From Zea mays (lineage: Eukaryota; Streptophyta; Magnoliopsida; Poales; Poaceae), in contig NC_050097.1 of NCBI RefSeq assembly GCF_902167145.1, positions 113,865,982 through 113,929,981 on the forward strand: a stretch of 64,000 nucleotides of DNA. The letters run 5' to 3'. Each line of letters opens with the position of its first letter. The stretch's first letter is position 1. The notes under the pieces were generated by a model, which was not told the DNA's origin, did not search any database, and saw nothing but the letters and a program-made list of their open reading frames with translations. Position numbers and translations under genes: made by a program. Positions 22,125 to 34,894 of this stretch are shown here, one piece after another.

Positions 22125-25100
22125 TGTCACACCCGGTTTTAGAAGGCAAACCGAATGCGAACCATGTACGTGCCAGGATCAGTTATTCACGTACACAGCA
22201 GTTACATAACATGGACATCATCACACAGTGCTCAAAATAGTATTAAAAGGGAAATAATAGTCGATTACATCATACGTCTGAGACGTCCATATAGTCCTTA
22301 CAATAAATCAAAGCGCGGGAAAGAAACGTAGATAAACGCGGCCTTCACAGGCAGCCGACTGGGGGTTGCCGCTAACCCACGCCTAGAACTCGTCGTAGTC
22401 TTGGAACTCCTGGAAGTCTCCTTCCACAGCTTCATCTTCGCCTGAGCAGTGGTTGCAATGCTGACAACCTGGGGATGGGGGGGGGGGTTTGGTGTGTAGA
22501 ACAAGGGTGAGTACACATCAACATACTCAACAAGTATCCTATTTGGCTGTAGTGGACTAGCTTTATGTGGGGATAAGTCAAGCAGTTGCTTTTAGTTGGT
22601 CAGATTATTATTTACTAATAGAAAGCCAGGTTTTAGCATTAACCCAAGTTATTAGCCCGATGTACCCTTTCCAAACGGAAAGAATACCACTTACCAGCAC
22701 CATAGCCATAACCAGAACCATCGATCTCATAGCCACCTGTAAACCAAAGTGTCTCCGATCAAGCACCACTAATCACTGGAGCTCCCTAGGCCGCTCATAA
22801 CCGCGAGCACGGCTGATATATCAGTTTTCAAACACTCTGCAGAGGTTGTGCACTTTACCCATAAGCCGTGATTCCCTCTTGCCTCGGGCCGATCAAACCC
22901 TTAAACACTACCAAGGTGAACAGGCAGGGTCTCACTACGTAGCCTTTACAAAGATTCCCCGGGGCTGCAGCCGCCCGTTAGGTTTTCTAAATGTACCGCA
23001 CTCCTCCCCAAGGGACGAATCAACCTTGGCAGAGCGAGCCGCATACACCGAGCCCCATTGACGGCACGACGACGAAGCGAACTACACCCCAGATCCTCTA
23101 ATTATTCAGCTAAGGGCACCCCATTCCACCCTCATGGTTGCACTGTTTTCCCGGGCGGTCATCCATAGAACAGGTCCTTACGGAGAGGCACTCGAGAAAC
23201 CGCTCGAGCCCCCTTGAAGACCACAAGTAATACATCATAATAAGAGAGGGGAAAACAGCGTATCATAGATAATCTCATCATGTTCATTGATTAGAGTTAA
23301 GCAATAGCATAAAGCTAAACAATAATAATCCAACCCAAATAGGTAAACAAGGACATGGATAACAAAAGCTAGTCAATCCTTAGGCATAAATGTGTAAAGC
23401 GGGAGGTGAATTAAATAATGAATAGGACAGAGATAGGTCAAGGGACACTTGCCTCCACCAACCGATTGCTGCTCAGGGACTTCTCCTGCGAGTTCCTCGG
23501 GCTCTTCAACCGGATCGTTCTCTATGCGATTGCAAGCATACACACATCCATACATTCAAATTAGGAAACAAACAGTACACCATACAGGAGAACAAATAAA
23601 GTATATACGCATAGAATATCACATACAATAATGAATTCACCACGGTTAGAAAGAAATGGGAAAAGGTCTCGCGAGACTTAAAGCTTATGCCCGAGACGCA
23701 CTACGGGTAAACGAATAACTAAACGCTACGTGCTCTAGTTCCAATTGGTTCTAACAAAAGAATTAGCTACATGCACTAATGTAAACGTGACCACTTTTAG
23801 TAGATTAACATTGAATGAGATAGATGATTAGTTATACAAATTAACTAACATAACCAATTTCCAAATTGAGACTCCTATCTTATTAATATAAACACGTGAT
23901 TAGCGCACATAGGACACGGGGGGGGGGGGGGGGTAGACGGGGCGTCTGGGGGTAGAGGGGACACGACGAGTCGTGCCAAGGCACTGCGCACTACGCGAGC
24001 ACGCGCGCGAGACCACACGCACACGCCACGAACTAGCCGTGCGCACGTCGGGGCCGAGCGCTAGCCGAGCTCAAAGCCGCGCGCCATAGGCACGCTGGGC
24101 CGAGCTCGAGGCCACGCCGGGGCCGTCACGACGCGAGCAAGGCACGGCGGGGCGAGCGGGCAAGCATGCTGGGGCGAAGACACGACCGACCACCACGCCG
24201 GGGCGAGGACGGCGCGGCCGAGCCGGGGCGGAGGCGGGCTTGCCAGGCGCAGCCGGGGGCGGCCAGGGCGAGGCCGGGGCGGCCGGGGCGAGGGCAGGGG
24301 CGGCCGGGGTGAAGCCGGGGCGAGGCCGGGGCGGCCGGGCGCCGGCGGGTGCGGGACGAGGCCGGGCGCGGCGGGGCGCGACCGCGGCGGGGCCGGGCGC
24401 GGCCGGGCAAGGCGGGGCCGAGGCGGGGCGCAGTCGGGGGCGGCGAGCCGGGCACGGGATGGGGCGGGGCGAGCTCGCCGGAGCGAGGGCGGGGAAGGGG
24501 CGGGTCGCCGGGGTCGGGGGGCGGCTGAGCCGGAGCGGCCGGGCGCGCGGGCGGGCTTGCCGGAGGGCGGCGCGGGGAGGGCGGACGCCATGGGCGGGCG
24601 AGCTCGAGGCGGCGGGGCCGGGACGCGGCCGGGGCGAGGGCGGGGGCTCGCCGGAGCGGCCGAGGCGGGGCCGGCGCGGGGAGGGGCGAGGCGGGCGCGG
24701 CCGGGCACGGCGGGGCGCGGGCGGCCGAACCGCGGCGAGGGGCGGGCGCGGGGCGCCGGGGAGCGGCGTCGGCGAGCGGGGGAGGGGGAAGGGAGGAGAG
24801 GGGGGGCCTCATCGGAGGGGGCGGCGCCGGGGAAAGGGCGGCGGCGGCTAGGGTTAGGGGAGAGAGAGAGTTGGGGGAGGGGAAGGGGATGACGGGCGTG
24901 GCCCGCGGGGAGGGAATTTTGGAAAAAGAAAAAAGGGGGGGAGGGGCGGTTGGGCCGACTGGGCCCAAAGGGGGGGGAAAGGGGGTGGGCGCGGGGTGGG
25001 CCGGCCGGAACGGCCCACAGCGGGGGGGGGGAGGGGCGGCTGGGCCGCCGCGGGGCCCACGCGGGAAGGGGGAAGGGGGGGCTGGGCCGCCAACTGGGCC

Positions 25101-25435
25101 GGCGCGAAGGGGGAGGGGGCGGCTGGGCCAAAAGAGAGAAGGGGAGGGGGGAGAGAGCAAAAGAAAAGGCTTTTCTTTTTCTAATTTCCCTATTTTCTTA
25201 TATGCCTAACTCTTCAATTCACTCAACCACAAACAAAAGAGTGCATAATCCGGCATGATGCAACAACCAAAAATAGTTCTAGGTTTTGGTTACACAAGAT
25301 GTCGAGCTAATTCTCGCTATAACTTTTAGAAAAGATCAAGGCTTAGCGAGAAGAAAAGGGAAAAAGGAAAGAGTAACGCCTGAATTTGGTGAGAGAAAAG
25401 AAGAAAAATTCTACCCCCCCATTCAGGGCATTACA
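22125..25435 (-). repeat. 3' LTR of element C
   Basis: 3311 bp from TGTCACACCCGG to GGGCATTACA. The block 23990-25150 is extremely G-rich on the plus strand with variable GGGGCGAGGCCGG minisatellite units. Confidence 0.9.
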
Positions 25436-25455
25436 AACCTATCCCCCTTAAAAGA
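25436..25455 (-). promoter_or_regulatory. Polypurine tract of element C
   Basis: On the minus strand CTTTTAAGGGGGATAGG precedes the 3' LTR. Confidence 0.65.
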
Positions 25456-25471
25456 ATCTCGCCCTCGAGAT

Positions 25472-28205
25472 TCAGGGTTGGCTAGCAAAGAGCTCTGGGT
25501 ATTTAGCCAATAGATCATCATCACGCTCCCAGGTTGCTTCTTCCTCTGAATGGTGATTCCATCTAACTTTGCACATTCAGATGGTCTTCCTTCGGGTGAC
25601 TCTGTCTGCAACCTCAAGGATCTGCACTGGCTTCTCAACGTAGGTCAAGTCCTCCTGGACTTCGAGACCTTCCACTGGCAATTGCTCTTCTGGCACACGC
25701 AAGCACTTCTTCAACTGAGACACATGAAAGACATCATGCACAGCAGACAAATTCTCTGGCAGACTGAGCTGATAGGCCACTTCTCCACGCCTTGAGAGAA
25801 TTTGGTACGGACCAATGTAGCGGGGTGCTAGCTTGCCTTTGACTCCGAACCTCCTGACTCCTCTGATCGGTGACACTTTCAGATAGACAAAGTCTCCGAC
25901 TTCAAAACTCAGCTCTCTTCTTCTTGTGTCTGCATAACTTCGCTGCCTTGATTGCGCTATCCTCAGATTCTCTCGAACCATCCTGATGTTCTCTTCGGCT
26001 TCAAGCAGAATGTCTGGCCCAAACACTTGCTTTTCTCCAGGCTGATCCCATTGCAACGGAGTTCTACAACTCCTTCCATAGAGCGCCTGAAATGGTGACA
26101 TCTTCAAACTGGCCTGGTAACTGTTGTTATAGGAAAACTCTGCATAAGGCAATCTCTTGTCCCATCCGGACTGATCTTGCAACGCACAGGCTCTCAACAT
26201 GTCTTCAAGAATTTGATTGGTTCTTTCGGTCTGACCATCTGTCTGCGGGTGGTAAGCTGAACTGAAATTCAGATGTGTGCCCAAGGCTTCATGCAACTGC
26301 TGCCAGAAATGAGAGGTGAACTGCGTTCCTCTGTCTGACACTATCTTCTTTGGCACACCATGAAGACAAACGATCCGAGACATATACAATTCTGCCAATA
26401 CTGCACTGCTGTAGTTGGTCTTGACAGGTATGAAGTGGGCTGACTTGGTTAAACGGTCCACTACTACCCAGATGGAATCGTAGCCGGCTCGAGTGCGAGG
26501 CAATCCGACTATGAAATCCATACCGATTTCATCCCATTTCCACTGAGGGATCTGCAACGGTTGCAACAATCCAGCAGGTCTCTGGTGCTCTGCCTTAATT
26601 CTTCGGCAATTATCGCACATAGCCACATGTTCTGCGATTTCCCTCTTCATTCCGTACCACCAGAATTTCTTCTTCAGATCCTGATATATCTTCTCACTAC
26701 CAGGGTGAATCGAATAGGCGTTCTCATGAGCTTCTTTGAGAATCAACTCCCGAATGGATTGGACATTGGGAACACACAAGTGGTCTTTGAACCATATCAC
26801 ACCTTCTGCATCTTCTCGAAAGTCTTTGCCTCTGCCATCTAGAATCAGTCGCCGGATCTCACTGATCTTCTCATCATTCTTCTGCGCTTCTTTGATTTCG
26901 CGCTCCAAGGTAGGTTCCAACTCAACTGTGACTCCTCGCGAATTGTTCAGAAATCCGAGACTCAACCTGTCAAACTCCTTAGCCAACTCATAAGGCATCG
27001 GACGAGCGACCATCAGATTGACTTGACTCTTCCTGCTCAAAGCATCTGCCACTATGTTTGCTTTGCCTGGGTGGTAATGAATCTCCAACTCATAGTCTTT
27101 GATCAGCTCTAACCATCTTCGCTGCCTCATATTCAACTCTGACTGAGTGAATATGTACTTCAGACTCTTGTGGTCTGTGTAAACATCACATTTCTGTCCA
27201 TACAGATAGTGCCTCCATGTCTTTAGTGCGTGAACCACTGCTGCCAACTCTAGGTCATGGATTGGGTAGTTCTTCTCATGAACCTTCAGCTGTCGGGACG
27301 AGTAAGCCACAACTCTTCCCTCTTGCATCAACACGCATCCCAAACCTATGTAACAAGCATCACAATACACCGAGAAGGGCTTGTGCACATTAGGCAAGAC
27401 TAGGAAAGGCGCCGTAGTCAACTTCTCTTTCAGCGCTTCAAAGGCCTCTTGGCATTTCTGGGTCCACTTGAACTCAACCTTGTTGCCTAGCAACGCTGTC
27501 ATTGGTTTCGCAATCTTCGAAAACCCTTCAATGAATCGCCGATAATATCCAGCCATTCCAATGAAACTCTTGATTCCTCGAGTATCTGTCGGCGCTTTCC
27601 AGTTCAGAATGTCTGCCACTTTCTTCGGATCCACAGCCAATCCTTCTTTGTTGATTATGTGACCCAAGAACAGGACTTCATTGATCCAGAATTCGGATTT
27701 GCTCAACTTTGCATACAACTGGTGCTCTCGCAATCTCTGCAATACCATCCTCAAATGACCTGCATGCTCTTCTTCGCTTTGAGAATAAATCAGAATGTCA
27801 TCAATGAATACCACCACAAACTTATCGAGATAGTCCATGAATACACTGTTCATCAAGTTCATGAAGAACGCTGGTGCATTGGTCAAACCAAAAGACATCA
27901 CTGTGAACTCATATAACCCATACTTGGTAATGAATGCCGTCTTCGGAATGTCCGAAGGTCGGATCCTGAACTGGTGATAACCTGACCTCAGATCAATCTT
28001 GGAGAACACACTGGCTCCTCTCAACTGGTCGAACAAATCTTATATTCTGGCAAGGGATACTTGTTCTTGATCGTGACCTCATTCAAAGCTCGATAATCGA
28101 TACACATCCTTTTGGTGCCATCTTTCTTCTCCACAAACAAGACAGGAGCGGCCCAAGGCGAGGTGCTTGGCCGGATGTAACCTTTCTCTGACAGCTCATC
28201 AATCT
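25472..28205 (-). pseudogene. Element C pol: RT, RNase H, integrase, chromodomain
   Basis: The open frame 25577-28036 (819 codons) holds the reverse transcriptase (FIDDILIYS with the catalytic DD), the Ty3-type RNase H, the H2C2 finger (HPGSEK to CDNCRR), the integrase core with D in GMDFIVGL, D in VSDRGTQF and E in QTERTNQ, and the GPY/F-like tail (RYIGPYQIL). An in-frame TGA at 25577-25579 cuts a chromodomain that continues as VRWNHHSEEEATWE to 25472. Upstream the conserved RT start ([16 protein letters not shown], around 28090-28130) is in another frame: an indel near 28045 disrupts the PLPRIDDLFDQL region. The product would act in cDNA synthesis and integration. Confidence 0.92.
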
Positions 28206-30033
28206 ACTTCTTAAGCTCAACCAACTCTGGTCCAGATATTCTGTAAGCTCTCTTAAAGATGGGGGCGGTTCCAGGAAGAAGCTCTATGGCAAACTCAACT
28301 TTCCGCTCTGGTGGCATACCCGGTAAGTCCTTTGGAAACACATCTGGGAACTCGGACACAACCTTGATACTCTCGATCGGGTCTGCTTCACCGCTATTGA
28401 CAGCTATCTGATAACAACTTCTTTTCTTCGGCTCAGGCGAGACTAACTCGGTCACCACTTCCTCTCCTAGTGGGGACACCAACTTGATTGTCCTTTTATC
28501 ACAACTGATAACTGCCTGATACTTATCTAGCCAATTCATCCCTAGGATGACATCTATTCCCTGAGTACCCATTACTATGAGGTTGGCGGGAAACGCTATC
28601 CCCCTTATTTCCACACATACATTCAAACAAATGCTATCGGCTCGAATTCTACCACCGGCTGAGTCAATTTGAATGGGGGTTGACATGGTAGTAATTGGAA
28701 GATTATGTGCTTCTACCCATGATGCAGTAATGAAAGAATGCGTTGCTCCAGTATCAAATAACACTTCTGCAATATGGGAGTCAACTGGGAACATACCTAC
28801 TATCATGCCGGGGGTCTCCTGAACTGCTTCAGCCTCCAAGTGGTTCAGTCTCCCATGATTATAGCGCGGTTGAGAGCGGTTGCCTGCTCCAGGCTGAGGC
28901 ACATTCTGCTTTGCTGGGGCATTGGGGCCTGACTGCTGCTGGGCTGCTTTCTTCGGACATTGCATCACCTAGTGGCCTTGCTCTCCACAGTGGAAACATG
29001 CCCTGTCTCCAACCTGAGCTGGTGCTGCCTGACTGTTCTGCTGGGCTGCTGGGGCAGGAAGACGAGGTGCCTGCTGATTCTGCCTCTGAAACTGACCTCC
29101 TGACTGATTGCTCTGACGGTTCTGATACTGGTGCTGAGGATACTGCCTTTGGAACTGCTGATGCTGCTGAGGTGGACGCTGGTTCTGCCTGAACTGCTGA
29201 GGTTGATTGCCTGAGAAACGAGGACGATTGCTGCTTCCAGGCTGGGGTCCACTGATCTTGCACTTACGATCCTCCATCTCCTTACGCTTCCTCTCTGTCA
29301 TGATTGCTCTGTCAATCAGGTGCTAGAATGTCGGGAAGGTATGATTCATCAGTTAGTATTGCAGAGGGTCAACCAAGCCTCTCAGGAAACGGTATTGCCG
29401 CTTGGCGTCGGTGTTGACATCTTCAGGAGCATAGCGAGACAATTGCAGAAACCTGTCCCGGTACTCACTGACAGGCAATGGCCCTTGCTTGAGGGCCAAG
29501 AACTCCTCCTTCTTCACCGTCATCAGACCTGCAGGAACATGGTACTGACGAAAGCTTCCTCTGAACTCTTCCCAGGTGATGGTGTCGGGGTGGGCATGGG
29601 TGGCGAGGTAAGACTCCCACCATGACTGAGCTGCTCCTCTCAACAGACGGGGACCATACAAGACTTTCTCCCTGTCATCGCACTGAGCGGTATGCAATTC
29701 CCGCTCCACAGTGCGCAGCCAGTCTTCAGCATCCATGGGGTCAGAAGAGTGAGCGAACGTTGGTGGATGACCTCTCATGAATTCAGCACCCTTGTCTCTG
29801 GGCATCTGAGGCATCTGAGGCTGAGGTGGTGCCTGCTGCTGTTGCTGCTGCTGCTGCTGAATGGCGGCCAAAGTCTGACCGATGGCTTGAACTGCCTGAG
29901 TCTGCATCAGAAACATCTGCTCGATTGACATCGGGGGCGGGGGCGGCAGGTGCTGTTGCTGGGGCACCTCTTCCTGTTGAGCGGCTCACTCCTGCTGAGC
30001 ACGCCTTCCTCCTCTGCGCCTATTCTCTGACAT
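28204..30033 (-). pseudogene. Element C gag and protease
   Basis: The frame starts at ATG 30033 and is cut by TGA 29986, TAA 29353, TAG 29323, TAG 28969 and TAG 28204, all in one frame. Visible domains: a Gln-rich leader; the retrotransposon gag core (residues after AEDWLRTVERE); a Gln/Pro-rich linker; a CCHC knuckle CFHCGEQGH-stop-VMQC, in which TAG stands where Trp is plausible; and the aspartic protease (LFDTGATHSF). The frame leads on to pol through [21 protein letters not shown]. Confidence 0.9.
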
Positions 30034-30438
30034 CTGCAGAATGCAACCACACATCAGAACTGATCTGGCAAATCTTGCAGCATAAGAAAAGAGTATAGAA
30101 TTCTTCAACAGCACTGAACAGATGAGCATCTTGACTGATCTCCAACACAGACCACACAACTTCTCAGATAAAGAGGAAAGTGGAATAAAAGGTTTCCCAA
30201 CTAGATAACTAACTCCATTAACCTAATAGGTAAACCAAAATGCAGGGGATACCCACATTCTGGTGACAGTCATTACAAAGATCCAAACCAAACATAGTTC
30301 ATCATGACAAACATAAATGCACAGGATATATCAAACTACCCTGTCTAATTAAGACTAACTAAAAGCAAGACTAACACTAAGACTGAAGCTTCTACGTATA
30401 TATATTTCGTATTAATTACAAGATCCAACTCTAACGAT

Positions 30439-31452
30439 CTATGGTTCTAGATTTATCTTGGTCTTGCAGTCGGGGTGGCCATAAGGCTGGTGTCCACGCC
30501 GAGGTGAGCGGTACGGGTGCTGAGTCCCAACGGGAGCGGGGGAACCATCGTCCAGGTGACGACGTTCCGCGCGCTCAGCCCGCAGCAGGGCGATCTCAGC
30601 ACGAGCCCTACTCAGCTCATCTAATGCATGGTCCTGCTCCGTGTTTAGCACGGCGGCTAGGTTGACTATGCTGCTCAACCTAGGGTTGTCCTCACCGACA
30701 GGTGAGACAATCACGCCTCCTGTGCTGCCAGATGGACGACGGGGGTAATACTTCAGGTCAAGACCGTCAGCTACCCCACCGAGAACCGAGCAGTAGTGCG
30801 AAAGCGCACGCCGTGCAGCATCTTGCATGGCCGCCTCAGCTGAGTCCCGCTTAGAGATAGAATAGTGCTCTGAACAGGCCTCTGCACCCTGGAGACTGTT
30901 CTCCGGACGGCGCACCAAGCAGGTTGCCTCCCAGCGGTCCGGGTAGACCCCGCGACTATGCTGGTAGACCACACAGCGATACTCGATGGACCAAGTACGC
31001 CGGTTAAGTGCCCGACGTAGCAGGGTGTCGAGCGCATCATGGAAGTGACACCCGCGAGCAGCGTCGCGAGTGATGGGTCGAGCAACCCATCCTTCCAGCT
31101 CCTGGTCAGCAGAGAAGTCGGTGTTGTGGCTCGAGCTGTCGTCGCCACCTCCGTCGTCTGGGTCTCCTCCAGCAGCTACTCCAGAAGCTGGGGCGCCCAG
31201 TGGTGGTGCAGGGGGCGCCTCCAAAGGAAGCATAGGGGAGCAGCTCCTCACGGACTCTATCTCCTGCTGGAGCGAGAAAGAGGAGCCCTGTTGCTCCTGT
31301 CGTCGACGTTCCTGCTCCTCATGCAGGCGGTGGTGCAGTCTCTCCAAGTGACTGGACTGTCCAGCCACGGGACGACGAAGCGGACGCTCAGCAAGGCGGG
31401 AGGGTAAGAAGGGGATGACGGACTTTCGTGCAGTGTGTCTAAGACGAGCCAT
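30439..31452 (-). CDS. Element C accessory ORF between primer-binding site and gag (337 aa)
   Basis: An uninterrupted frame on the same strand as gag, starting 244 bp after the primer-binding site and ending 405 bp before the gag ATG. The N-terminus is basic, with a short coiled coil (35-70). A Pro/Gly/Asp-rich linker follows (75-120). A compact domain at about 140-235 (WSIEYRCVVYQ, WEATCLVRRP, SAEAAMQDAARRALSHYC) has an order of strands and a closing Ala-rich helix that recalls a double-stranded RNA-binding fold. A second coiled coil (265-300) and a basic His/Arg/Pro tail complete it. I have seen this wording in annotated grass proteins but know no established function. It is not gag, protease or pol. 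The dsRNA-binding idea is inference only. Confidence 0.7.
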   Translation of the reverse strand: MARLRHTARKSVIPFLPSRLAERPLRRPVAGQSSHLERLHHRLHEEQERRRQEQQGSSFSLQQEIESVRSCSPMLPLEAPPAPPLGAPASGVAAGGDPDDGGGDDSSSHNTDFSADQELEGWVARPITRDAARGCHFHDALDTLLRRALNRRTWSIEYRCVVYQHSRGVYPDRWEATCLVRRPENSLQGAEACSEHYSISKRDSAEAAMQDAARRALSHYCSVLGGVADGLDLKYYPRRPSGSTGGVIVSPVGEDNPRLSSIVNLAAVLNTEQDHALDELSRARAEIALLRAERAERRHLDDGSPAPVGTQHPYRSPRRGHQPYGHPDCKTKINLEP

Positions 31453-31695
31453 CTACAAAAGACACCGCAAGCAAAAGAGTGAGAACGGAATTAATATGAC
31501 CAGCAAATAATGAACCATAAGTAAATGAAAGATTAGAATAAAACATAATTTTCAGCAAGGTATAACATATAGTAGAACATAGGTTTGGTCGGTATGACCA
31601 ACTTTTGAAGGGATACCAAAGTCAAGGCAGCGACAGAGGTATATAGTCCTTAGAACGACCATTCTACTCTAGGTTAGCGGTCCTACAGTCAGCAC

Positions 31696-31708
31696 GGCTT
31701 TGATACCA
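31696..31708 (-). promoter_or_regulatory. Primer-binding site of element C
   Basis: TGGTATCAAAGCC on the minus strand, four bases from the LTR, matches initiator methionine tRNA. Confidence 0.88.
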
Positions 31709-31712
31709 CTTA

Positions 31713-34700
31713 TGTCACACCCGGTTTTAGAAGGCAAACCGAATGCGAACCATGTACGTGCCAGGATCAGTTATTCACGTACACAGCAGTTACATAACAT
31801 GGACATCATCACACAGTGCTCAAAATAGTATTAAAAGGGAAAAAATAGTCGATTACATCATACGTCTGAGACGTCCATATAGTCCTTACAATAAATCAAA
31901 GTGCGGGAAAGAAACGTAGATAAACGCGGCCTTCACAGGCAGCCGACTGGGGGTTGCCGCTAACCCACGCCTAGAACTCGTCGTAGTCTTGGAACTCCTG
32001 GAAGTCTCCTTCCACAGCTTCATCTTCGCCTGAGCAGTGGTTGCAATGCTGACAACCTGGGGATGGGGGGGATTTGGTGTGTAGAGCAAGGGTGAGTACA
32101 CATCAACATACTCAGCAAGTATCCTGTTTGGCTGTAGTGGACTAGCTTTATGTGGGGATAAGTCAAGCAGTTGCTTTTAGTTGGTCATATTATTATTTAC
32201 TAATAGAAAGCAAGGTTTTAGCATTAACCCAAGTTATTAGCCCGATGTACCCTTTCCAAACGGAAAGAATACCACTTACCAGCACCATAGCCATAACCAG
32301 AACCATCGATCTCATAGCCACCTGTAAACCAAAGTGTCTCCGATCAAGCACCACTAATCACTGGAGCTCCCTTGGCCGCTCATAACCGCGAGCACGACTG
32401 ATATATCAGTTTTCAAACACTCTGCAGAGGTTGTGCACTTTACCCATAAGCCGTGATTCCCTCTTGCCTCGGGCCGATCAAACCCTTAAACACTACCAAG
32501 GTGAACAGGCAGGGTCTCACTATGTAGCCTTTACAAAGATTCCCCGGGGCTGCAGTCGCCCGTTAGGTTTCCTAAATGTACCGCACTCCTCCCCTAGGGA
32601 CGAATCAACCTTGGCAGAGCGAGCCGCATACACCGAGCCCCATTGACGGCACGACGACGAAGCGAACTACACCCCGGATCCTCTAATTATTCAGCTAAGG
32701 GCACCCCATTCCACCCTCATGGTTGCACTATTTTCCCGGGCGGTCATCCATAGAACAGGTCCTTACGGAGAGGCACTCGAGAAACCGCTCGAGCCCCTTG
32801 AAGACCACAAGTAATACATCATAATAAGAGAGGGGAAAACAGCGTATCATAGATAATCTCATCATGTTCATTGATTAGAGTTAAGCAATAGCATAAAGCT
32901 AAACAATAATAATCCAACCCAAATAGGTAAACAAGGACATGGATAACAAAAGCTAGTCAATCCTTAGGCATAAATGTGTAAAGCGGGAGGTGAATTGAAT
33001 AATAAATAGGACAGAGATAGGTCAAGGGACACTTGCCTCCACCAACCGACTGCTGCTCAGGGACTTCTCCTGCGAGTTCCTCGGGCTCTTCAACCAGATC
33101 GTTCTCTATGCGATTGCAAGCATACACACATCCATACATTCAAATTAGGAAACAAACAGTACACCATACAGGAGAACAAATAAAGTATATACACATAGAA
33201 TATCACATACGATAATGAATTCACCACGGTTAGAAAGAAATGGGAAAAGGTCTCGCGAGAGTTAAAGCTTATGCCCGAGACGCACTACGGGTAAACGAAT
33301 AACTAAACGCTACGTGCTCTAGTTCCAATTGTTTCTAACAAAAGAATTAGCTACATGCACTAATGTAAACGTGACCACTTTTAGTAGATTAACATTGAAT
33401 GAGATAGATGATTAGTTATACAAATTAACTAACGTAACCAATTGAGACTCCTATCTTATTAATATAAACACGTGATTAGCGCGCATAGGACACGGGGGGG
33501 AGGGGGGGGGGTAGACGGGGCGTCTGGGGGTAGAGGGGACACGACGAGTCGTGCCAAGGCACTGCGCACTACGCGAGCACGCGCGCGAGACCGTATGCAC
33601 ACGCCACGAACTAGCCGTGCGCACGTCGGGGCCGAGCGCTAGCCGAGCTCAAAGCCGCGCGCTATAGGCACGCTGGGCCGAGCTCGAGGCCACGCCGGGG
33701 CCGTCACGACGCGAGCAAGGCACGACGGGGCGAGCGGGCAAGCATGCCGGGGCGAAGACACGACCGACCACCACGCCAGGGTGGGAACGGCACGGCCGAG
33801 CCGGGGCGGCCGGGGCGAAGCCGGGCGCCGGCGGGCGCGGGACGAGGCCGGGCGCGGCGCGACCGCGGCGGGGCCGGGCAAGGCAGGGCCGAGGCGGGGC
33901 GCAGCCGGGGGCGGCGAGCCGGGCACGGGATGGGGCGGGGCGAGCTCGCCGGAGCGAGGGCGGGGAAGGGGCGGGTCGCCGGGGTCGGGGGCGGCCGAGC
34001 CGGAGCGGCCGGGGCACGGGCGGGCTCGCCGGAGGGCGGCGCGGGGAGGGCGGACGCCATGGGCGGGCGAGATCGAGGCGGCGGGGCCGGGGCGGGGGCT
34101 CGCCGGAGCGGCCGAGGCGGGGCCGGCGCGAGGAGGGGCGAGGCGGGCGCGGCCGGGGCGCGGGCGGCCAAACCGCGGCGAGGGGCGGGCGCGGGGCGCC
34201 GGGGAGCGGCGCCGGCGGGCGGGGGAGGGGGGAAGGGAGGAGAGGGGGGGCCTCACAGGAGGGGGCGGCGCGGCGGCGGCGCCGGGGAAAGGGCGGCGGC
34301 GGCTAGGGTTAGGGGAGATAGAGAGTTGGGGGAGGGGAAGGGGATGACGGGCGGGGCCCGCGGGGAGGGAATTTTGGAAAAAGAAAAAAAGGGGGGGAGG
34401 GGCGGTTGGGCCGACTGGGCCCAAAGGGGGGGAAAGGGGGTGGGCGCGGGGTGGGCCGACCGGAACGGCCCACGGCGGGGGGAAGGGGCGGCTGGGCCGC
34501 CGCGGGGCCCACGCGGGAAGGGGGAAGGGGGGGCTGGGCCGCCAACTGGGCCGGCGCGAAGGGGGAGGGGGCGGCTGGGCCAAAAGAGAGAAGGGGAGGG
34601 GGGAGAGAGCAAAAGAAAAGGCTTTTCTTTTTCTAATTTCCCTATTTTCTTATATGCCTAACTCTTCAATTCACTCAACCACAAACAAAAGAGTGCATAA

Positions 34701-34889
34701 TCCGGCATGATGCAACAACCAAAAATAGTTCTAGGTTTTGGTTACACAAGATGTCGAGCTAATTCTCGCTATAACTTTTAGAAAAGATCAAGGCTTAGCG
34801 AGAAGAAAAGGGAAAAAAGGAAAGAGTAACGCCTGAATTTGGTGAGAGAAAAGAAGAAAAAATTCTACCCCCAAATTCAGGGCGTTACA
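31713..34889 (-). repeat. 5' LTR of element C
   Basis: 3177 bp. It is shorter than its partner mainly because of lost minisatellite units in the G-rich block (about 33780-34350) and two small deletions. Confidence 0.9.
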
Positions 34890-34894
34890 GTATG

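Larger units (their letters stand above)
22125..34889 (-). mobile_element. Element C: chromodomain-type Ty3/gypsy retrotransposon (Tekay/Del-like)
   Basis: Target duplications gtatg lie at 22120-22124 and 34890-34894. The LTRs are at 22125-25435 (3') and 31713-34889 (5'). The primer-binding site is at 31696-31708 (minus) and a polypurine tract sits beside 25436. In transcription order it encodes an accessory ORF, then gag, protease, RT, RNase H, integrase and a chromodomain-like tail. The integrase wording ([15 protein letters not shown]) and the chromodomain place it near Tekay/Del. Six in-frame stops and one frameshift make gag-pol non-functional. The LTRs are about 1-2% different by eye outside the GC-rich block. 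Confidence 0.93.

Noticed and set aside
24061..25160. Long open frames (over 300 codons) on both strands in the element C LTR
   Set aside because: They are products of G/C-rich low-complexity DNA (Pro/Arg/Ala or Gly/Arg repeats), overlap in several frames and lie inside an LTR; the same occurs at 33639-34661.
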